Shown here: in pieces, positions 58,486 to 64,000 of the stretch
Layout: every line of letters begins with the position of its first letter
Position numbering within the stretch: position 1 is the stretch's first letter
Origin: Phoronis australis
Taxonomy: Eukaryota; Phoronida; Phoronidae
NCBI GenBank assembly: GCA_002633005.1
Contig: NMRA01000176.1
Location: forward strand, 319,740 to 383,739
Direction: 5' to 3'
Length of the DNA stretch: 64,000 nt
The notes under the pieces: generated by a model
Databases searched by the model: none
What the model was told of the DNA's origin: nothing
Seen by the model: only the letters and a program-made list of their open reading frames with translations
Position numbers and translations under genes: made by a program

Positions 58486-59627
58486 AATAAGTTGTTCTAT
58501 TGCAACTCGATCACAGTGTGGACGGCACTAAAACTGCTTTAGCCTTGTAATGAGTTGTATTTCTGGTTAAAGAAACGAAATCTAATTTTGCCGTTTACTC
58601 AGTCTCATAAAATCGGTATGGTAGTTTTCCTTACAGTAGTAGGAATCTATTCTTTTTATCAAGAAGAACATAGAAACCATATGTGATTCAAGAAAACGCT
58701 GCGAATTCGAAAATGACGCGTACGCACTGCATTCCTGTGGTCTGACTTGGTAACGAAAATCAATGTAAAGACTATTTAAGACCGATTTTGTGAAAATAAA
58801 ACCTTATTCGTTTTTTAGCCAGCTAAGAAGCAACATTAAGTCTCATGTGATAACGGGGGTGGTGTGTTATTTTCGACGGTCTGTGTTCACCACAGCACGT
58901 TGTTTGTATTGATGGATTACAAGACTATCTATACTGTTACAGAATAATAAATGAATTTCACCGCTTTTATTTACATCATGGTAATTGCCGCACAAGACGA
59001 GACATGGGTGCAAATTACCTTTTTGGTTGATCACCTGGCATGACTTTGTAATTCTAATGCAGTCCCTCAAATCAAACTTATTACCACCGTTGCTATCTAA
59101 TTGTAGAAATGCGCCACGGCTCAGCTGGACTGCTGGTGTTGACGTCTACGTGTCTCAGCTTATTAGCACGTGCTGCAAACAATCGGACCTACGCGGGTAA
59201 GGCTGTCGTGACAAACTTGAATATGATATACTAATAAATTATAGTCTTAATTTTAATTAGTCGTATCGCTTATCTGTTTGCGAGAACAGATGTGTCACTC
59301 CTAGATTAGGTTTGACAGAAGAATTGAGAAATTATCATATTTTGCGATGAAAATAACCTTTCATTGCATAGGTTTTATCGTGCACTCCGAAAAGTACCAA
59401 CGTAGTCAACAATCTAATCCAGTTTAAAGCAGCAATAAACACGCCTTCCATCACAAAAGGACCAATTACCATCATGGTCTATAACGCCTTAATCAATGTG
59501 GAGGTGCTTTCAGGTCTTCGAAAGAAATGACCACTGGACACCTGAATTGTTTATGGAAATGACAGTTTGACGGGACCAGCCTCGGGATTTTGACGAAGTT
59601 ATCAAGAGGTTTTGCCTATGTCATGAA
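58486..59627. other. no gene seen
   Basis: Non-coding, with short ORFs only. Confidence 0.4.
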
Positions 59628-59693
59628 NNNNNNNNNNNNNNNNNNNNNNNNNNNNNNNNNNNNNNNNNNNNNNNNNNNNNNNNNNNNNNNNNN
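59628..59693. other. assembly gap (N run)
   Basis: Sixty-six consecutive N. Any frame across it is meaningless. Confidence 0.99.
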
Positions 59694-61658
59694 GCGTGCC
59701 AGGGTTTTTTGATAAATGGACCAGATTTTTAGTTATTAGACGGAAAGTGACCAAATGACAAAAAGTGGCGTGCTTGCCCCAACTCACACACAAAAAATGC
59801 CACAAAATCAAGATCATAATGATTTTGTACATATATTTGGTATGGATAAATAGAATATTGCGTAAGGAAATAGTTGATGATCATCCCTGTGCATTTTGAA
59901 AAAAAAATTCGAGGTAAAATTGGATTTGTTGAAAATTAAAAAATACGATTTTTAAAAAAAGCGAACTACAAAAACATTTTTTTTCCATTTTTGTCACTTT
60001 CAGAGTCATGTCTAACTAGTTAAAACTCCCTTTTTACTCATTTTAGTTAGGCACCTGGAGATTTGATCAGTGTATACACCTACCTTAAAAGATAACCACT
60101 TTCCGCTTCATTCTAGTGAAAAACTTCTTCTTAAAACAGATTTTAACGCAAATTAATTCAGCCGCCGAATTGAGTGACAGCTGACTCGTGGATAGGTAAA
60201 AATAACAGTAAAATAATGCATGCAGCACAAATAGGGCTTAATGCTACGAAATGTTTACATTTTAGTGATATCTTTTGACTTTCCAAATTCATCATGTGTT
60301 CTACATTGGTGAAGAGTATCTTTGAGATATGAAATTATACAAAAACTACGCGTGTGTGCTAGGAATATGAGCGTGAGGTAAACGACAGAACATCCCTTGG
60401 CAGATACTCTGTGCATTGTTTAGAACTTTATTGACCGACTCATTCAACACCATTTCCGGCCGGCATTGCTTAGATTTACTAATGCTTTTAAATGCTGAAA
60501 TTCTGCAGTTGAGAACTCGAAATATGTTTTAAGTGGCAGCTGGCATGACAACAGGCAGCCTTAAGTTTTGACTTTGGAAAATGCAGTTGACAGTACATCT
60601 CCAGAACTAAGATTAATATTTTGTTCATTTGTGGTGAGGCGATTTTGGTGACCTTCGCCTTGTTTTCAAGGTCACAACAAAAAATCAAGTTTGAAATTGG
60701 TGAAATGTTTTAATTTCACTTTTGCTTACGTTTCCATACGAATCGATGCGTATTTACTACAGCGCCCCAGGAAAACCGTATGTGACAACATCAATACTCT
60801 ATGATAATAGTTGGCGAGGCTTTATTAAGCGTGATGTTATCCGGAGTCTAATCTGTTTACGGGAGATCGATCTCGATTTGTTATTTTCTATTCTACTTTT
60901 GTGCAAACTCAAAATAAGCGACTGTCGTTCTATGTTCTAGTTCCTACGTACCTAACAGTTTACGTGGATAATTGCTTTGTTCTAGTTTACGCTTAATGAC
61001 CCATATATTAAGGTCAGAAGTTCAAGTATGAACTCGAAATCTCCAGTTTTTACTAGAGTTTTAGCTCGAATCTGGGGGTCATAAAGTACGATCTCGGACT
61101 AGAATATCTCTTGCACAAACCATAATGTACACGAGACACTTATCTTGGATTAGCAAAAAAGTAGAACGGAAAATGACAAAAATAATTCGCGTACAACCTT
61201 GAGTAAAAAGAAAAGTCCCCGGCCCGTGGTCTCATTGTAGGTAAAACAACCCGGGCATGATTTATAAAAAACTTTAAACTTCAAATTTCGAGAAATTACA
61301 TTGATGTTGTTTTTCAGCATAAAAATAATACAGTTGGTTCTACGCTTTTTACTAATCCGTGTTCTATGGACTGAAATCACAACGTCAAATAGCATCGGAC
61401 TGACTGACTAGGTCAACTGATTATGTTTCCGCTTCATTAGTTTATAGAACTCCTTTTCCCTAGACAACTTCAATAGGCAGTGCAAATACGTCTGGGTTTT
61501 CTGACAGCTGTAGATAATCTTGTCATGGAAGGTGCGGGACAACTAGGTAACCCGGTTACAAATAATCGTTTTTCTCCCTTTTCTGCCTGCAAATCGTTTG
61601 TCTGAAATTCATCAATAGCAATTAGACAATTATTTAAAAAATAACAAAATGCGTGGCG
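59694..61658. other. no gene seen
   Basis: AT-rich non-coding sequence. A run of T just downstream of the tRNA on its strand (about 61650-61635) can serve as a pol III terminator. Confidence 0.45.
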
Positions 61659-61730
61659 AGGTTCCACCGGGATTTGAACTCGGATCGCTGGATTCAAAGT
61701 CCAGAGTGCTAACCATTACACCATGGAACC
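61659..61730 (-). tRNA. tRNA-Gln (anticodon TTG)
   Basis: 72 nt on the minus strand. The acceptor stem GGTTCCA pairs fully with TGGAACC, followed by discriminator T. The A box is TGGTGTAATGG, with the D loop containing GGTTAGCA. The anticodon stem CTGGA/TCCAG pairs fully around CTTTGAA, giving anticodon TTG, which reads CAA. The B box is AGTTCAAATCC. The whole closely matches the standard animal nuclear tRNA-Gln. In the T stem, CCGAG faces CCCGG, leaving one A-C mismatch where U or T normally pairs. There is no intron. A TTTT run begins about 9 nt downstream. Confidence 0.95.
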
Positions 61731-63669
61731 ACATCTGTTTGGTATAGCAGCTCATAACTTAATACTGTTACCACTGAGTTAAGGATATCTCGATCAAACC
61801 GTATTCACAAAAAATGGCCATTTTTACAAGACCTACCCGTTCATGTCGGCAGCCAAATCAACCAGACAAACATTTATTAGTGGAGCGGAACTAGAGCTTT
61901 GAGGGTGGCCTTGGATTCACGCACGCTTTTTGTCAGAGTCGACAACATCTCAATTCTCCGGCGTTCACTTGTAATGCTCGGCGGATAAACGCTAGCCTGG
62001 GTCGAGTTCAACAACAACTGTCTGGCAGAGAGAAAAATGTGGCCAGTATTTCGTGCTCTCATTATGTTTGGCTCTGACAACAAACATTTTCCTTGATTTC
62101 TGAAGTATAATATAAAAAACACTGATAGTATGTGTAAACATTCGTAAAATTTTATAGACTCGAACTCACGACACATTGGCGGCGACAAAAGTATTTTTAA
62201 ATTTTCGTTTTGGAAGTTTGTAAATAGCATAGTTCGTGAAAAGCACATGTGATTAAGTTTTTGAATTTTGAAAATTGGACAACTGAAGAAATGTGAATTT
62301 ATAACCTAAAAGTTTGTTTAATGTTACAATTTGTTCCTCGTTAATTTTACTGTGTTTGCAACGTAATTGGGCCAATTTGCCAAACCACCAGGCAACAGCT
62401 GGATTTTGGGGCAAGCCAAGTGTCATCGTACAATTCCCGAGATGGTGCATAATTGCTTATACGTTAAGATTTGTTTTATGAGCCAGTTGTCTTATTACAT
62501 GAAATAAATCAATGAATATAATACACACGTCTGATCGAGATATGTTTTAATTATAAGTTGGATGTTTTCAACAAATGCGTGGAAGGCCTGGCTTTTATTT
62601 GCAAAACCATCTGCACATATTGTGGTACATGTATCGTATTGAAGACATGTGGTAATTAACGTACACAGTTTCTTCGTGGCGACGGACATGGATTTTTGAA
62701 ACAACTGGGTGGATTATGCTGAAACTTGGCACCGACGCCGTAGCAGTGATTGTCAACCGGCACCAGCGTTGGACGGATCCAACATCGTTAGTGTCTCTTG
62801 TTTGGCATTTTTCTGCAGTGGCTCGTTTGGTTAGTTTGTTGGCAGGTTATGGCGGTCAATTTGACGAATTTTATGAAAACGATTTATTTCAGTACCTGAC
62901 GAGCAGCTTCTCTATCGCGACTTGATGTCATTGTATTTCAACACTGTGCGACCCGTCTACAATGCTTCGAGAATTCTCATCGTCAAGTTCGGCCTAAGAT
63001 TTAACCAAATCATCGACTTGGTAAGTATATTTCAGGCGCGGATCCAGTTGGTCCGGGGTTACCAGAGCCCGTGCTCTACCACTTCCATGGAGGAGGAACG
63101 TGGCGTGATCCCTGTATCGGGTTACTTCTAATTATGTGGTGGACAACAAACAGTCCTATAATAGGTTAACTTTCCTCTGAGTGGGTTACGATCAGTGGTA
63201 GTTTCGTTAATTAGAGGAAACCCTTTACCGAAAGCTATTAATCGCCAATACACTACTGCGCCATGTAGAGTACAGATGTACGGAAAAATCACCAAACTTG
63301 TTATATAAGGATGCTTCGATAACAAGAGGATATCCGTTACGGAATGTTATACTTATCGCTATGAAGGGACATGGGAAGATGCAAGTGTACCATAAAATAA
63401 ACAATATTTCAAAATTTGAACAGCCACAGCAGTCATCTACCAGTGGCGATGGGTCCACCAACCACGAGAGGTCAATAACCCGTTCTTTGTCTCGTTTCAG
63501 GATGAGCGTCTTCAGATTTTGACCACAAATGTCTTTGTAGACCAGGTTGGTAGGTCTGAAGTCATGAATCTTAGTCATAGGATACTTAAAGTTATGCACT
63601 GTAGGACCTGCGTATTAAGCCAGATATTTAGAAAACTATAGAATATAACTCCGCAACAAAAGTGTATAT
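61731..63669. other. no gene seen
   Basis: Short ORFs only. The frames at 62716-62925 and 61877-62248 show no domain features. Confidence 0.4.
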
Positions 63670-64000
63670 CTTCTGAAAGTAAAACTTCCGAAGAATTTGA
63701 TTTTTTGACTTTATACCAATCTACCATAAATTAGGTCACTCGGACCTAGCTTTTTAGTAAAAATGAGCGAAACAGAAAGGTGCATTCATTGCTAAAAACA
63801 TGAGCAAATTTTATATGATAAAAACGTTCAAGATAAAATATCAAAAACACTGCTACAGTTTTCAAAATTGCTCTTTCGTTTTCGTTCTATGCAACTTAAA
63901 AAATTTTTCATAAAAAACGTATAATACCTATTTCTGATAGACCCTCGTGCAAAAGTGGAACGTCACAAATAGTTCCTAAAGTGTTGTGTAGAACATTGCA
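63670..64000 (-). repeat. dispersed repeat family D, copy 4 (cut by window end)
   Basis: Its reverse complement shares with the other copies TTTTGCACGAGG, CGAAAACGAAAGAGC, TTTTATCTTGAACGTTTTTATC and GAGTGACCTAATTTATGG. Its edge reads AATGTTCTACACAACAC, again near the position where copy 2 meets the minisatellite. It runs to the window edge. Confidence 0.7.

Noticed and set aside
59602-59832. Minus-strand ORF spanning the N run
   Set aside because: It crosses an assembly gap of unknown sequence.

Overview
This is AT-rich eukaryotic (metazoan) DNA. It holds spliced genes, long introns, a nuclear tRNA gene, SINEs, MITEs, LTR retrotransposons and piggyBac fossils at low gene density. The mix of BEL/Pao, Ty3/Gypsy, piggyBac, THAP and tRNA-SINE remnants, with an animal TUT1 homologue, suggests an invertebrate, probably marine. 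I cannot name the phylum.

Left end (1-9 kb): the best-supported gene is the 3' end of a TUT1-like terminal uridylyltransferase on the + strand. Three exons (2855-2947, 5831-5955, 6880-8022) join with consistent phase and end at a poly(A) signal at 8577. Inside the 2.9-kb intron between the first two lies an intact same-strand, apparently single-exon ORF of 550 codons (3071-4723). It encodes an unrecognised type I membrane protein with two Ig-like segments and a very basic cytoplasmic tail. It is the most novel gene here. A diverged tandem array (about 636-2265) and two copies of one mariner-like MITE (2354-2597 and 6570-6760) also lie in these introns or beside them.

9-25 kb is a transposon graveyard. 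It holds two decayed piggyBac transposases, a broken THAP domain, coding-like fragments of uncertain family (one perhaps with a KDZ-type cysteine cluster), a diverged 0.55-kb duplicate pair, and a 5'-truncated BEL/Pao element with one LTR (23105-23652). The LTR sits directly upstream of a clean 87-codon minus-strand ORF that has its own splice acceptor.

25-56 kb is mostly non-coding. I see a foldback MITE family (about 26.1-26.5 and 50.9-51.4 kb, with a related terminal palindrome at 45.7 kb), tRNA-derived SINEs, and a 21-copy 20-bp minisatellite (40181-40600) abutting one of four copies of an undescribed ~0.35-kb dispersed repeat. There is also a 1.8-kb terminal-inverted-repeat element (43018-44821).

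56-64 kb: a 2.0-kb internally rearranged Ty3/Gypsy-like insertion (56483-58480) keeps perfect 5-bp target duplications. It is followed by an assembly gap (59628-59693) and a tRNA-Gln(TTG) gene on the minus strand (61659-61730). Apart from the TUT1 homologue, the nested membrane-protein gene, the tRNA and possibly the 87-codon ORF, I see no gene I would call functional.
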